From Halomonas sp. M20 (GTDB lineage: Bacteria > Pseudomonadota > Gammaproteobacteria > Pseudomonadales > Halomonadaceae), in NCBI RefSeq assembly GCF_020622265.1, contig NZ_JACNMQ010000003.1:1-64000 (forward strand): a DNA stretch of 64,000 nucleotides, given 5' to 3'. The notes under the pieces are model-generated. The model saw nothing but the letters and a program-made list of their open reading frames with translations. It did not search any database and had not been told where the DNA came from. This document shows, in pieces, positions 17,684-26,394 of the stretch; position 1 is the first letter of the stretch, and each line of letters opens with the position of its first letter. Position numbers and translations under genes: made by a program.

Positions 17684-18910
17684 CTAGAAGACGGTTTCCA
17701 GCACCTCCTTCACATTGAGCCGTGCGTCCACCAGACATAGCCGCCGCCACTTATCGAACGTCAAACACGGATGAGAGGCGCCGAAGGCGACGATATCGCC
17801 CACCTGCACATCCTCCGCATCCTCCGGCAGACGAACGAAGGCGTGCTGATCCATCAGCTTGAACACCTCCCAGCCGGAGACCGTAAGCACTTCATCGCTT
17901 CGCTTGCCTTCGCGCCTATCCCCTTCTCGATAGCGCCGCAACGGCATGGGCAGCCGGTCACCGCCGATATCCCGCTTGCCCATGGCGACAATGGCAAGCC
18001 CGGGTTCGGGCAGCGACTGCACCTGAGCGAAGACCTCCAGTGCCGGGCGCAGCCCTTCCTGCAAGTCCGGTCGGCGCGAAAGCACGCCCTGTTGCGCCTC
18101 GTGGTAAAGGCCGTGGTCATGGACTACATAGCAGCCCGGGCGCAGCACCGGTGTGAACACTTCGCGCAGTTGAGCTTCATCGAACGCTTCGGCGATCAGG
18201 TCGTACCATGCCGAGCCGGAAGCGGTGATGATCGGGTCGCTCACCGCAATCAGACCGTCGCGATGCAGCATTTGAGCGATCTCGACCAACTGATTTGCAT
18301 AATCACGAATACAACGCTCGGGATTATCACCATAAACCACACCTTCGTAACCCTCGATGCCTGCCAGTTGCAACGCAGGCTCACCGTCGATGACGCGGGC
18401 AAGTTCACTGACCTGCTCGGAATTGCGGCAGCCACAGCGCCCACCCATGACGCCAAGCTCGATCAGCACCTTGAGCGTGAGTCCGCGTTCAGCAAAAAAG
18501 CGCCCCAGCGCCTGAACGTTGGCCGTGCTATCCACCACACAGTAGAAATCCGCGCCCGCCTCGATCAGCTCGGCGACGATCGCCATATTGGCCGCGCCGA
18601 TGAGCTGATTGGCCAGCAGCAAACGCTCGACCCCATGGGCGAAGGCCGCTTGGCACTGGGGTGCGGTGGCCAGGGTAACGCCCCAGGCGCCGGCGTCGAG
18701 CTGGCGCTTGAACAGCGTCGGGGTCATGGTGGTCTTGCCGTGCGGAGCGAACCGGGCATGGTGACTATCCGCAAAGCGCTGCATCCAGGCCAGGTTGTGT
18801 GCCAGTGGCGCCTCGAAAATCGCTGCCGCGGGCAGGCTGACCCCGGAGAGCAGCGACGCACCGGTCTGGGGCATGCCTTTTTCATTGACGCCCTGAAAAA
18901 TAGTAGACAC
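17684..18910 (-). CDS. D-serine/D-threonine dehydratase-like PLP enzyme (fold type III)
   Basis: 408 aa. The N-terminal alanine-racemase-like barrel carries the PLP lysine in APHGKTTMTP (about residue 59). The C-terminal domain ends with the metal-site pattern FGASHPCLTFDKW, where His and Cys bind zinc in eukaryotic-type D-serine dehydratases. The expected reaction is deamination of D-serine or D-threonine, or aldol cleavage of D-threonine; the sequence does not decide between them. The start at 18910 is preceded by GGGGAGAAAGCAGGTGTC on the minus strand. The nearest neighbour is the EEP gene downstream. Confidence 0.85.
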   Translation of the reverse strand: MSTIFQGVNEKGMPQTGASLLSGVSLPAAAIFEAPLAHNLAWMQRFADSHHARFAPHGKTTMTPTLFKRQLDAGAWGVTLATAPQCQAAFAHGVERLLLANQLIGAANMAIVAELIEAGADFYCVVDSTANVQALGRFFAERGLTLKVLIELGVMGGRCGCRNSEQVSELARVIDGEPALQLAGIEGYEGVVYGDNPERCIRDYANQLVEIAQMLHRDGLIAVSDPIITASGSAWYDLIAEAFDEAQLREVFTPVLRPGCYVVHDHGLYHEAQQGVLSRRPDLQEGLRPALEVFAQVQSLPEPGLAIVAMGKRDIGGDRLPMPLRRYREGDRREGKRSDEVLTVSGWEVFKLMDQHAFVRLPEDAEDVQVGDIVAFGASHPCLTFDKWRRLCLVDARLNVKEVLETVF

Positions 18911-19018
18911 CTGCTTTCTCCCCGGTGGTTTTCATCCATGTCGCCGATAACAACACGCTTGCGACACGCGCTATCAATTTGGCGTAAATGCGTGCCAGTT
19001 TATTAAACTCCTCCCTTC

Positions 19019-19060
19019 ATGACACGCATCAACTTCTGACGTTATTCGCTCGTCTAGTAT
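19019..19060 (+). promoter_or_regulatory. Candidate FNR/Anr box and -10 for ubiUV
   Basis: ATGACACGCATCAA (19019-19032) matches the FNR consensus TTGAT-N4-ATCAA at 8 of 10 positions. A -10 element TAGTAT lies at 19055-19060. If transcription starts near 19067, the box is centred at -41.5, the class II activator position. A site with the same core precedes ubiT. Confidence 0.5.
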
Positions 19061-19090
19061 GAACGAATTTTCCTCAGTCAGGAGTTCAGC

Positions 19091-20086
19091 ATGGAGCTGG
19101 TCTGCCCGGCGGGTAATTTGCCCGCCCTGAAACGCGCCGTGGACGAAGGCGCGGACGCGGTCTATTTCGGTTTTCAGAACGCCACCAACGCTCGTCAGTT
19201 CGCCGGTCTCAACTTTACCGACAAACGCGCCCGGGAAGGCATTGCCTACGCTCACTCCCGCGGCAAGCGGGTGTTCTGCGCCATCAACACCTATCCTCAG
19301 CCCGCTGGTTGGTCCCAGTGGACGAAGGCCGTGGATCAGGCGGCAGATCTTGGCGTGGATGCCGTGATAATGGCGGATCTGGGTCTGCTCGACTACGCCG
19401 CCCGGCGCCACCCGGACCTGCCCCGCCATCTCTCCGTTCAGGGCTCCGCTACCAGCCACGAGGCGCTGCGCTTCTATCACGAGCATTTCGGCATCAAGCG
19501 CGCGGTGCTGCCGCGAGTGCTGTCCATGACCCAGGTACGTGACCTGGCCCGGCAGAGTCCGGTGGAACTCGAGGTCTTCGCCTTCGGCAGTTTGTGCATC
19601 ATGGCGGAAGGACGCTGCTATTTATCCTCCTATCTGACCGGCGAATCGCCCAACACCCGAGGGGTATGTTCTCCCGCTTCCCATGTGCGCTGGGAAGAAA
19701 CCCCTCGAGGGCTGGAATCACGCCTGGGCGGCGTGCTGATCGATCGCTACGGCGAAGGCGAGCGGGCGGGCTACCCGACCCTGTGCAAGGGGCGCTTCGA
19801 AGTGGACGGCGAAACCTATCACGCCATCGAGGAGCCCACCAGCCTCAATACCCTGGACCTGCTGCCAGAACTCAAGGCGCTAGGCATCAGCGCGGTGAAG
19901 ATCGAGGGGCGGCAGCGTAGCCCCGCCTATGTGTCCAAGGTGGCGGGTATCTGGCGCCAGGCCCTGGACCGGCTCGACGGCAATCCCGAACGCTTCCAGC
20001 CCGACCCGAGCTGGCAGGTCGACCTTGGCGAACTCTCCGAAGGCGCCACCACTACCCTGGGCGCCTATGAACGCCGCTGGAAATAA
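19091..20086 (+). CDS. ubiU: UbiU, O2-independent ubiquinone hydroxylation (U32 peptidase-like)
   Basis: 331 aa. N-terminus MELVCPAGNLPALKRAVDEG and the Cys-bearing block FGSLCIMAEGRC, GVCSPASH and YPTLCKGRF match UbiU (YhbU), a U32-family protein that binds a 4Fe-4S cluster. With UbiV it hydroxylates the ubiquinone ring using prephenate instead of O2. TCAGGAG lies before the ATG. ubiV follows after 10 bases. The function is established for the E. coli proteins; the assignment here rests on motif agreement plus the ubiV and ubiT neighbours. Confidence 0.93.
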   Translation: MELVCPAGNLPALKRAVDEGADAVYFGFQNATNARQFAGLNFTDKRAREGIAYAHSRGKRVFCAINTYPQPAGWSQWTKAVDQAADLGVDAVIMADLGLLDYAARRHPDLPRHLSVQGSATSHEALRFYHEHFGIKRAVLPRVLSMTQVRDLARQSPVELEVFAFGSLCIMAEGRCYLSSYLTGESPNTRGVCSPASHVRWEETPRGLESRLGGVLIDRYGEGERAGYPTLCKGRFEVDGETYHAIEEPTSLNTLDLLPELKALGISAVKIEGRQRSPAYVSKVAGIWRQALDRLDGNPERFQPDPSWQVDLGELSEGATTTLGAYERRWK

Positions 20087-20096
20087 GGAGATACTC

Positions 20097-20996
20097 ATGC
20101 AACTGTCACTCGGCCCGATCCTGTTCTACTGGACCCGAGAGCACTACGCCGATTTCTATCGTGATGCCGCCGACTGGCCGGTGGAGATCGTCTATCTCGG
20201 CGAGACGGTCTGCTCCCGGCGCCGGGACATGAAACTCGACGACTGGCTGGGCATCGGTCGTGAGCTCACCCAAAGCGGCAAGCAGGTGGTGCTCTCGTCC
20301 CAGACGCTGATCGAATCCGAGGCCGATCTGCGCGGCCTGCGCAAGCTATGCGCCAACGGCGAGTTTGTGGTGGAAGCCAACGACCAGAGCGCCTTGCAGC
20401 TATTGATCGAGGCAAAACTGCCCTTCATCGCCGGCGCGTCGCTGAATCTCTACAACCCCGCGGCCATCAGCGTGCTGGCAAAAGCCGGCATGCAGCGCTG
20501 GAACGCTCCCGTGGAAATGCCCCGGGACGATCTCGCCACCCTGCTCGACGAGTGCGCCCGGGAAGGGCTCGACCAACCTTGCGAGGTGTTCGCCTACGGC
20601 CATCTGCCCCTGGCCTGGTCGGCGCGCTGCTTCACCGCCCGACGCCATCAGTATCCCAAGGACCGCTGCCAGTTCGTCTGCCAGCACTACCCCGAAGGGC
20701 TGGCCCTGCGCTCCCAGGAAGCCGAGGGCGTGTTCACCCTCAACGGCATCCAGACGATGTCCGGCGCCTGTCAGGATCTGCGCCGCGAAATCCCCGACAT
20801 GCAGTCGATGGGCGTCGGCGTGGCGCGCCTGAGCCCGCGTGCCGCGAACATGGCGGAGGTCGTTCACGCCTTCGACCAGGCCCGGCGCGGCGAACTGCCC
20901 CTCGCCGACCCACTGGCGCTGGTGGAAGCCGAGATCTGCGACGGCTACTGGCACGGTCGGCCGGGCATGGATAATAGCCACGCAACGATCAGCTAA
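20097..20996 (+). CDS. ubiV: UbiV, partner of UbiU in anaerobic ubiquinone synthesis
   Basis: 299 aa, U32 family (YhbV). The cluster cysteines are C39 in GETVCSRRR and the later set in SARCFTARR and KDRCQFVCQ. The ATG at 20097 has AAGGAG 5 bases upstream, 10 bases after the ubiU stop, so the two are cotranscribed and act as a heterodimer. Its stop codon TAA lies within the CTAA target duplication that flanks the MITE-like element starting at 20997, so the 3' end may have been shaped by that insertion. The last residues (HATIS) should be compared with relatives lacking the element. Confidence 0.93.
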   Translation: MQLSLGPILFYWTREHYADFYRDAADWPVEIVYLGETVCSRRRDMKLDDWLGIGRELTQSGKQVVLSSQTLIESEADLRGLRKLCANGEFVVEANDQSALQLLIEAKLPFIAGASLNLYNPAAISVLAKAGMQRWNAPVEMPRDDLATLLDECAREGLDQPCEVFAYGHLPLAWSARCFTARRHQYPKDRCQFVCQHYPEGLALRSQEAEGVFTLNGIQTMSGACQDLRREIPDMQSMGVGVARLSPRAANMAEVVHAFDQARRGELPLADPLALVEAEICDGYWHGRPGMDNSHATIS

Positions 20997-21139
20997 GGAA
21001 ACACTGAATAAATGTCTGCATGGACGAATCGCTGCGTTGCGCGGTACTCGAAGACTTGCCTAACTCCATGTTATGTCTCGCCTTCTGCGTGCCGTGCGCC
21101 TTGCGCTTCATTCCATTCGCCGATTTATTCAGCGCTTCC
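20997..21139. mobile_element. 143-bp MITE-like element with IS5-type ends
   Basis: The left end GGAAACACTGAATAAAT and the right end (read inward) GGAAGCGCTGAATAAAT form 17-bp terminal inverted repeats with two mismatches. CTAA flanks both sides (20993-20996 and 21140-21143), a 4-bp target duplication of the IS5 type. The ends resemble IS5, whose termini begin GGAAGGTGCGAA. No transposase is encoded inside. The interior also pairs partly with itself. It would be mobilised in trans. Confidence 0.7.
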
Positions 21140-21157
21140 CTAACGCAACATAGCGCC

Positions 21158-21631
21158 TCAATCTCGGCGCGTGAGGCGCTCAAGGCGTTCCAGCAAATCG
21201 CCAAGGCGACCCTGAGCCAGTCCCTCTTCAAGACCATCGAGTAGGTTCTTGACCATGAGGCCAAGCTCCGTGTCGCCTTCGATTATCAAGCGACGCTGGA
21301 AGAACAGGCTATCCGGATCTTCCCGGCGGGTAGCCAGGCACAGAAATTCACGCCAGCCGCCTCGGATGCAGGCCTCTCCCGCCCCCTCTACCAACACCAA
21401 GCGACGATGCCGATGGCTCAGCGTCAGGTTCACGCCCAGATCCTTGATACACAGAGACAGATGGCGCCCTTCCAACGCATCGAATTCTCCCTCCTCGAGG
21501 GGATCGGCAAAGACATGATTGAGCGGGGGCTCCACCAGGCGGCGCTTGACCGCCAGGGGAATACGCGGGTCGAGAGCGCGAATCAACCGCGCCGGAGAAG
21601 GAGGCAACAAGGACAACGATGGCAATGACAT
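21158..21631 (-). CDS. ubiT: UbiT, SCP2-domain accessory factor for O2-independent ubiquinone synthesis
   Basis: 157 aa. An SCP2-like lipid-binding domain spans about residues 35-140 (FDALEGRHLSLCIKDLGVNL, RREDPDSLFFQRRLIIEGDTE). UbiT (YhbT) binds hydrophobic ubiquinone intermediates and replaces UbiJ under anoxia. It is slightly shorter than the E. coli protein and ends in a helical LLERLERLTRRD. It is convergent with ubiUV across the MITE-like element. ubiTUV as a locus marks a facultatively anaerobic lifestyle. An FNR-like site lies upstream. Confidence 0.85.
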   Translation of the reverse strand: MSLPSLSLLPPSPARLIRALDPRIPLAVKRRLVEPPLNHVFADPLEEGEFDALEGRHLSLCIKDLGVNLTLSHRHRRLVLVEGAGEACIRGGWREFLCLATRREDPDSLFFQRRLIIEGDTELGLMVKNLLDGLEEGLAQGRLGDLLERLERLTRRD

Positions 21632-21701
21632 GACATATCCCGGGTTCTTGCTTGGTAGGAAAAGCTAGCTCGACAAAAAGCTGCCGCGTTACGCAAGCCT
21701 C

Positions 21702-21743
21702 ATCCTAATGGCTGTCCCGAGCCGGAACCCTGACGTGCATCAA
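21702..21743 (-). promoter_or_regulatory. Candidate FNR/Anr box and -10 for ubiT
   Basis: On the minus strand TTGATGCACGTCAG (21743-21730) matches the FNR consensus at 8 of 10 positions; its plus-strand core, TGAC-N2-GCATCAA, is the same as in the ubiUV site. TAGGAT (21707-21702) is in the right place for a -10, which again centres the box at -41.5. It lies between the pyk stop and ubiT. Confidence 0.5.
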
Positions 21744-21744
21744 G

Positions 21745-23199
21745 TTAGGCCTGCAGGATCTTCATGGTATTGGTGCCGCCGTGGGCGTTCATGTGATCGC
21801 CCCGGGTCAGGATCACCTCGTCGCCCTGGCTAACCAACCCGTGCTTCTCGAGCAGTTCCAGCGCCCGGGCATCCAGTTCGTCGGCAGCCATTTCACTGGT
21901 ATCGAAGGGCAGCGATACCACGCCGCGATACAAGGCCATGCGCCGCTGAGCGACGGGGTTATGAGCCAGGCCGACGATGGGCAGCCCCGAGCGAATCCGC
22001 GAGGCGATCAGCGGGGTGTAGCCGCTGGAGGTCATGCAGGCGATGGCCGCGACCCCGGTCAAGTGGTTGGCGGCGTACATGGCGGACAGCGCCACGGTCT
22101 CGTCGATGCGAGAGAAGCCTTCGTGGATGCGATGGCCGGATTCCTGGGCTGCACGCTCGCGCTCGGCCCCCAGGCACAGGCGCTGCATCGCCTCGATGGT
22201 TTCCACCGGATAGTCGCCGGCGGCAGTCTCGGCGGAAAGCATCACCGCGTCGGTGCCGTCGAGCACCGCGTTGGCGACATCGAAGACCTCGGCCCGAGTC
22301 GGCAGCGGCGAGGTAATCATCGACTCCATCATCTGGGTGGCGGTAATGACCGCCCGGTTGAGGGTCCTGGCGCGCTGGATGATGCGCTTCTGGATACCGA
22401 TAAGCTGGGCATCGCCGATCTCCACGCCGAGATCGCCCCGGGCCACCATCACCGCCTCTGAAGCGCGGATGATGTCGTCCAGGGTCTGCTCATCCCCTAC
22501 CGCTTCGGCGCGCTCGATCTTGGCTACCAGGCCTATATCCTTGCCATCTTCACCGAGCAGATCCCGTGCCAGCTGCATGTCCGCGGCGTTGCGGGGAAAA
22601 GAGACCGCCAGATAATCAACACCAATGTCGATGGCGGTCCTCAGGTCTTCTTTGTCCTTGTCGGTCAACGCCGCCGCCGAAAGCCCTCCACCCTGCTTGT
22701 TGATGCCCTTGTTGTTGGAGAGCTTGCCGCCGACTCGCACCGTGGTGTGCACTCGCGGGGCTTCGACCTTGTCCACCACCAGTTCCAGGCGACCGTCGTC
22801 GAGCAGCAGCACGTCTTTGGCACTGACATCCTCCGCCAGGGTCTTGTAATCGCAGCCCACCTGTTCGGCGGTACCGGCATCCCGTTCCAGGGACATGTCG
22901 ATGACGAACGGCTGGCCCTCCTCGAGTTCCACCGCGCCGTCGGCAAAGCGTGCGATACGAATCTTGGGGCCTTGCAGATCGCCCAATGCCGCGACGGTAC
23001 GGCCATGGCGCTCCGCAGCCTCGCGCACCGCCAGTAGACGCTTGCGATGATCCTCGGGGCTGCCGTGAGAGAAGTTCAGTCGCACCACGTCGACGCCGCC
23101 CTTGATCAAGGCGTCGAGTACACCCTCGCGGTCGCTGGCAGGCCCCAGAGTGGCGACGATCTTGGTGCGGCGGATAGGGGCGTGTGGCATCGGATTCAT
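21745..23199 (-). CDS. pyk: Pyruvate kinase
   Basis: 484 aa. Converts phosphoenolpyruvate and ADP to pyruvate and ATP. N-terminal [12 protein letters not shown] and [12 protein letters not shown], the catalytic-loop ARGDLGVEI, and the signature ATQMMESMI...[23 protein letters not shown] region are all present. The ATG at 23199 overlaps the stop of the glycerate kinase gene (ATGA), so the two are translationally coupled and the enzyme probably finishes glyoxylate/glycerate use. This places it apart from a glycolytic context and suggests that a second pyruvate kinase may exist elsewhere. Confidence 0.96.
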   Translation of the reverse strand: MNPMPHAPIRRTKIVATLGPASDREGVLDALIKGGVDVVRLNFSHGSPEDHRKRLLAVREAAERHGRTVAALGDLQGPKIRIARFADGAVELEEGQPFVIDMSLERDAGTAEQVGCDYKTLAEDVSAKDVLLLDDGRLELVVDKVEAPRVHTTVRVGGKLSNNKGINKQGGGLSAAALTDKDKEDLRTAIDIGVDYLAVSFPRNAADMQLARDLLGEDGKDIGLVAKIERAEAVGDEQTLDDIIRASEAVMVARGDLGVEIGDAQLIGIQKRIIQRARTLNRAVITATQMMESMITSPLPTRAEVFDVANAVLDGTDAVMLSAETAAGDYPVETIEAMQRLCLGAERERAAQESGHRIHEGFSRIDETVALSAMYAANHLTGVAAIACMTSSGYTPLIASRIRSGLPIVGLAHNPVAQRRMALYRGVVSLPFDTSEMAADELDARALELLEKHGLVSQGDEVILTRGDHMNAHGGTNTMKILQA

Positions 23200-24497
23200 G
23201 AGTTCCTCGGTAGCACCAGAATGGCGCGAAAATCGTTGACGTTGGTACGGGTCGGGCCGGTCACGATCAGCTCATCGAGCATCTCAAAAAAGCTGTAGGC
23301 ATCGTTGCGTGCAAGGTACTCCCCTGCCGTGAGCTCTCTTTCCTGGGCGCGCTGCCAGGTATCGGGGCCAATCAGGGCACCGGCGTTGTCTTCGGAGCCA
23401 TCGATGCCATCGGTATCGATGGCAAGCGCGTAAATACCCTCGGCCCCGGCAAGTGCCTCATAAAGTCCCAGCAGGTACTCGACGTTACGACCGCCCCGGC
23501 CATCACCGTGTACGGTAACACTGGTCTCGCCGCCGGAGAGAATCAAGAGTGGATGTTTTGACTCATCTTGTGCCGTCAATGCCATCGCCGCATGTTCACT
23601 GCCCAGCTCTCGAGCCTCGCCTTCGAGATCATCGCCTAACAGACGCACCTCGATTCCGTCGCCCCTGCCCTGGTCGAGTGCGGCTCGAAGCGCATCCGCC
23701 GCCTTGGCCAGCACCACATGCTCATCGCGATTGAAGCCCGAATCGTTCTGATGCGGTGCGCTATGATCGCCGGACAGATGCCCACGCACACTGTCCGCAA
23801 TTTCGATACCCCGCGCCTCGAGAATCGCCAGGGCATCGCCCGGAGTGGATTCATCCGGCAGTGTCGGGCCTGATGCGATCAGCGTCGGGTCGTCACCAGG
23901 CACGTCGGAGATCAGATAGGTCACCACCCGGGCCGGATGGGCAGCAGCAGCCAAGCGCCCACCCTTGATCGCCGACAAATGACGACGCACGGTGTTGATT
24001 TCGCGAATCGTCGCGCCACTGCGCAATAGTTCCTTCGAGAGCGCCTGCTTCTGGGTCAGGCCCAATCCCGGCGCCGGCAGGGTCATGAGCGCCGACCCCC
24101 CGCCGGAAACCAGCGAGATGACGAGATCATGCTCGGTCAGATCACTCACCGCCTCCAGCATGCGTTTGGCCGCCTGCTCGCCGAGTTCATCCGGCATGGG
24201 GTGCGAGGCTTCGAGTACCTCGATGCGCTGACAAGCCTCGCCATGCTCATAGCGGGTCACCACCAAGCCGGAGAGCTCAGCGTCAGGAGTTCTAGTCTGC
24301 CAGGCTTCTTCCAACGCCTTGGCCATGGCGGCTGAGGCCTTGCCTGCGCCTACGACCACGGTACGCCCCTTGGGCGGTTGCGGCAGCTGGTCCGGGAGCA
24401 GGTTGGCGGGATGCACGGCGGCAATCGCCGTATACGCGAGGCGCGTGAGCCAATCCCGCGCAGCATCACGATCGGCAAAGGAAACGTTGGCGCTCAT
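23196..24497 (-). CDS. ttuD: Glycerate 2-kinase (GckA/TtuD, MOFRL family)
   Basis: 433 aa. N-terminal domain with [20 protein letters not shown] (about residues 50-69) and the [17 protein letters not shown] loop; C-terminal MOFRL domain with [17 protein letters not shown] and [18 protein letters not shown]. It phosphorylates D-glycerate to 2-phosphoglycerate, two steps above pyruvate. The start at 24497 is chosen for GAGGAG 7 bases upstream. A terminator after glxR (24553-24591) and a perfect palindrome at 24517-24535 suggest that it begins its own unit with pyk. Confidence 0.92.
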   Translation of the reverse strand: MSANVSFADRDAARDWLTRLAYTAIAAVHPANLLPDQLPQPPKGRTVVVGAGKASAAMAKALEEAWQTRTPDAELSGLVVTRYEHGEACQRIEVLEASHPMPDELGEQAAKRMLEAVSDLTEHDLVISLVSGGGSALMTLPAPGLGLTQKQALSKELLRSGATIREINTVRRHLSAIKGGRLAAAAHPARVVTYLISDVPGDDPTLIASGPTLPDESTPGDALAILEARGIEIADSVRGHLSGDHSAPHQNDSGFNRDEHVVLAKAADALRAALDQGRGDGIEVRLLGDDLEGEARELGSEHAAMALTAQDESKHPLLILSGGETSVTVHGDGRGGRNVEYLLGLYEALAGAEGIYALAIDTDGIDGSEDNAGALIGPDTWQRAQERELTAGEYLARNDAYSFFEMLDELIVTGPTRTNVNDFRAILVLPRNS

Positions 24498-24516
24498 GTC
24501 GCGACTCCTCAACAAG

Positions 24517-24535
24517 ACATGCTCATGGAGCATGT
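24517..24535. promoter_or_regulatory. Perfect palindrome in the ttuD leader
   Basis: ACATGCTC and GAGCATGT form 8-bp perfect arms around ATG, 20 bases upstream of the glycerate kinase start. It may be an operator or a leader hairpin. The arms do not match the operator families seen elsewhere in the window. Confidence 0.4.
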
Positions 24536-24552
24536 AAATAACGAACAGCCTA

Positions 24553-24591
24553 CAAAAAACCGGCGGACGCGCAATAGTCGCGGCCGCCGGT
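24553..24591 (-). terminator. Terminator of the gcl-hyi-glxR unit
   Basis: On the minus strand ACCGGCGG (24591-24584) pairs with CCGCCGGT (24566-24559), with further GC pairing inside, followed by a run of six T. It lies 30 bases after the glxR stop. Confidence 0.75.
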
Positions 24592-24620
24592 CATTGAAGC
24601 CCATGGATCGTTCGCGCCAC

Positions 24621-25508
24621 TTATTGGCTGACCTCATGATCCGCTAGCTTCTCCAGCACCTTCAATATCCCCGAGTGGTCCCAGTCGGCGCCGTCGTTGG
24701 CCACGCAGGCCTGCAGCAGCTGCTGGGCGTTGGCGGTACCCGGCAACGCCAGGTTCAAGGTGCGGGCGCCTTCCAGGGCCAGGTTCAGGTCTTTCTGATG
24801 CAGCTTGACCTTGAAGCCTGGATCGAAATTGCGCTGGATCATGCGCTCGCCGTGCACATCGAGAATCTTCGACTGGGCCAGGCCACCAAGCAACGATTCG
24901 CGTACCTTGCTGACATCGGCGCCGGCTTTGGAGGCGAACAGTAAGCCTTCGGCAACGGCTTCGATAGTCAGGGCGACGACGATCTGGTTGGCCACCTTGC
25001 AGGTCTGGCCGGCACCATTCTCGCCGATCAGGGTAATGGTCTTGCCCATCACTTCGAGAATCGGCTTGGCCCGCTCGAAGGCATCCTGACTGGCGCCGAC
25101 CATGATGGTGAGCGCAGCGTTGATGGCCCCACCTTCGCCACCGGACACCGGGGCATCGACGTAGTCGCCGCCGGCATCCTTGATGCGCTTGGCGAATTCC
25201 TGGGTAGGAATCGGCGCGATGGAGCTCATGTCGATGACCAGCGCGCCCCTCTGCAAGCCATGCACTACGCCATCCTCGGCGAAGAGTACGTGCTCCACGT
25301 CCGGGGTATCCGGCACCATGGTGATGATGATCTCGGACTGCTCGGCGACCGCCTTGGGATCGGCAAGCTCCTGCATGCCCTTGTCCGCCAGTTCGCTTGC
25401 CAAGGGCTTATCACGCTTGACGGTGACCAGCTCGTGGCCGGCGTCCAGCAGATGCCCCGCCATGGGGCGACCCATGATACCCAGTCCGATAAAACCGATC
25501 TTGCTCAT
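24621..25508 (-). CDS. glxR: Tartronate semialdehyde reductase
   Basis: 295 aa, beta-hydroxyacid dehydrogenase family. NAD(P) motif GFIGLGIMGRPMAGHL at residues 5-20, substrate-binding DAPVSGGEGGA, and the catalytic Lys in GAGQTCKVANQIVV. It reduces tartronate semialdehyde to D-glycerate. AGGAGA precedes the ATG. It is third in the gcl-hyi-glxR unit, which tells it from other family members such as 3-hydroxyisobutyrate dehydrogenase. Confidence 0.93.
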   Translation of the reverse strand: MSKIGFIGLGIMGRPMAGHLLDAGHELVTVKRDKPLASELADKGMQELADPKAVAEQSEIIITMVPDTPDVEHVLFAEDGVVHGLQRGALVIDMSSIAPIPTQEFAKRIKDAGGDYVDAPVSGGEGGAINAALTIMVGASQDAFERAKPILEVMGKTITLIGENGAGQTCKVANQIVVALTIEAVAEGLLFASKAGADVSKVRESLLGGLAQSKILDVHGERMIQRNFDPGFKVKLHQKDLNLALEGARTLNLALPGTANAQQLLQACVANDGADWDHSGILKVLEKLADHEVSQ

Positions 25509-25542
25509 ATCGTTCTCCTACTGAATTATTGTGTCGCAGAAC

Positions 25543-26319
25543 TCAACGGATGCCGTCGAGCCAGCCTAGCCCTTCCTTGGTACCGGCGGCAGGCTTGTAC
25601 TCGCAGCCGATCCAGCCTGCGTAACCAAGACGGTCGAGATGGCCGAAGAGGAACGGATAGTTGATCTCGCCGCTGCCCGGCTCGTGACGACCGGGGTTGT
25701 CGGCAATCTGAATGTGGGCGATGCGGTCGAAGTGCTTTTCGATGGTGGGGGCGAGATCACCCTCCATGATCTGCATGTGATAGATGTCGTACTGCAGCTT
25801 CAGATTGTTCGAGTCCACCTCGTCGAACAGCGCCAGTGCCTGCTCGCTGTAGTTGAGGAAGAAGCCGGGAATGTCGCGAGTGTTGATCGGCTCGGCGATC
25901 AGCAGGATGCCCGCCTGCTCGAGCTTGTCCGCGGCAAAGCGCAGATTGTCCGCCAGGGTCTTGTGGGCATCCGCGTCGCTGACGCTCTCGGGCTTGATGC
26001 CCGCCAGGCAGTTGACCTGCTGGCAGCCCAGGATCTTGGCGTACTCGATGGCGGTGTCGACCCCACGGCGAAACTCCTCGACGCGATCGGGATGGCAGCC
26101 GATACCGCGCTCGCCGGCCCCCCAGTCCCCCGCGGGCAGATTGAACAACACCTGGGTCAGGCCGTTGTCGTCGAGGCGCTTTTTGATGTCCTCGGCAGCG
26201 TACTCATAGGGGAAAAGATATTCGACTCCCTTGAACCCCGCCTTGGCCGCGGCGTCGAATCGATCGAGGAACTCTTCCTCGGTGAACAGCATGCTGAGAT
26301 TGGCAGCAAACTTGGGCAT
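25543..26319 (-). CDS. hyi: Hydroxypyruvate isomerase
   Basis: 258 aa, TIM-barrel of the xylose-isomerase-like/AP-endonuclease 2 superfamily. Landmarks are KFAANLSMLFTEEEFLDRF at the N-terminus, NCLAGIKPES, EPINTRDIPGFFL and QIADNPGRHEPGSGEINYP, which hold the metal-binding Glu and His residues. It interconverts hydroxypyruvate and tartronate semialdehyde. AAGGAGA lies before the ATG. It stands between gcl and glxR, as in E. coli. Confidence 0.94.
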   Translation of the reverse strand: MPKFAANLSMLFTEEEFLDRFDAAAKAGFKGVEYLFPYEYAAEDIKKRLDDNGLTQVLFNLPAGDWGAGERGIGCHPDRVEEFRRGVDTAIEYAKILGCQQVNCLAGIKPESVSDADAHKTLADNLRFAADKLEQAGILLIAEPINTRDIPGFFLNYSEQALALFDEVDSNNLKLQYDIYHMQIMEGDLAPTIEKHFDRIAHIQIADNPGRHEPGSGEINYPFLFGHLDRLGYAGWIGCEYKPAAGTKEGLGWLDGIR

Positions 26320-26394
26320 CTTGGTCTCCTTTTATAGTTTAGCTATCGAGTATCGTAGTCCGGCACCGGCTTGACCAGCGCCAGAGCGCTCGGG

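Noticed and set aside
17771-19006. 411-codon plus-strand open frame opposite the D-amino-acid deaminase gene
   Set aside because: Shadow frame of a well-supported gene; low-complexity His/Gln-rich translation with no family match.
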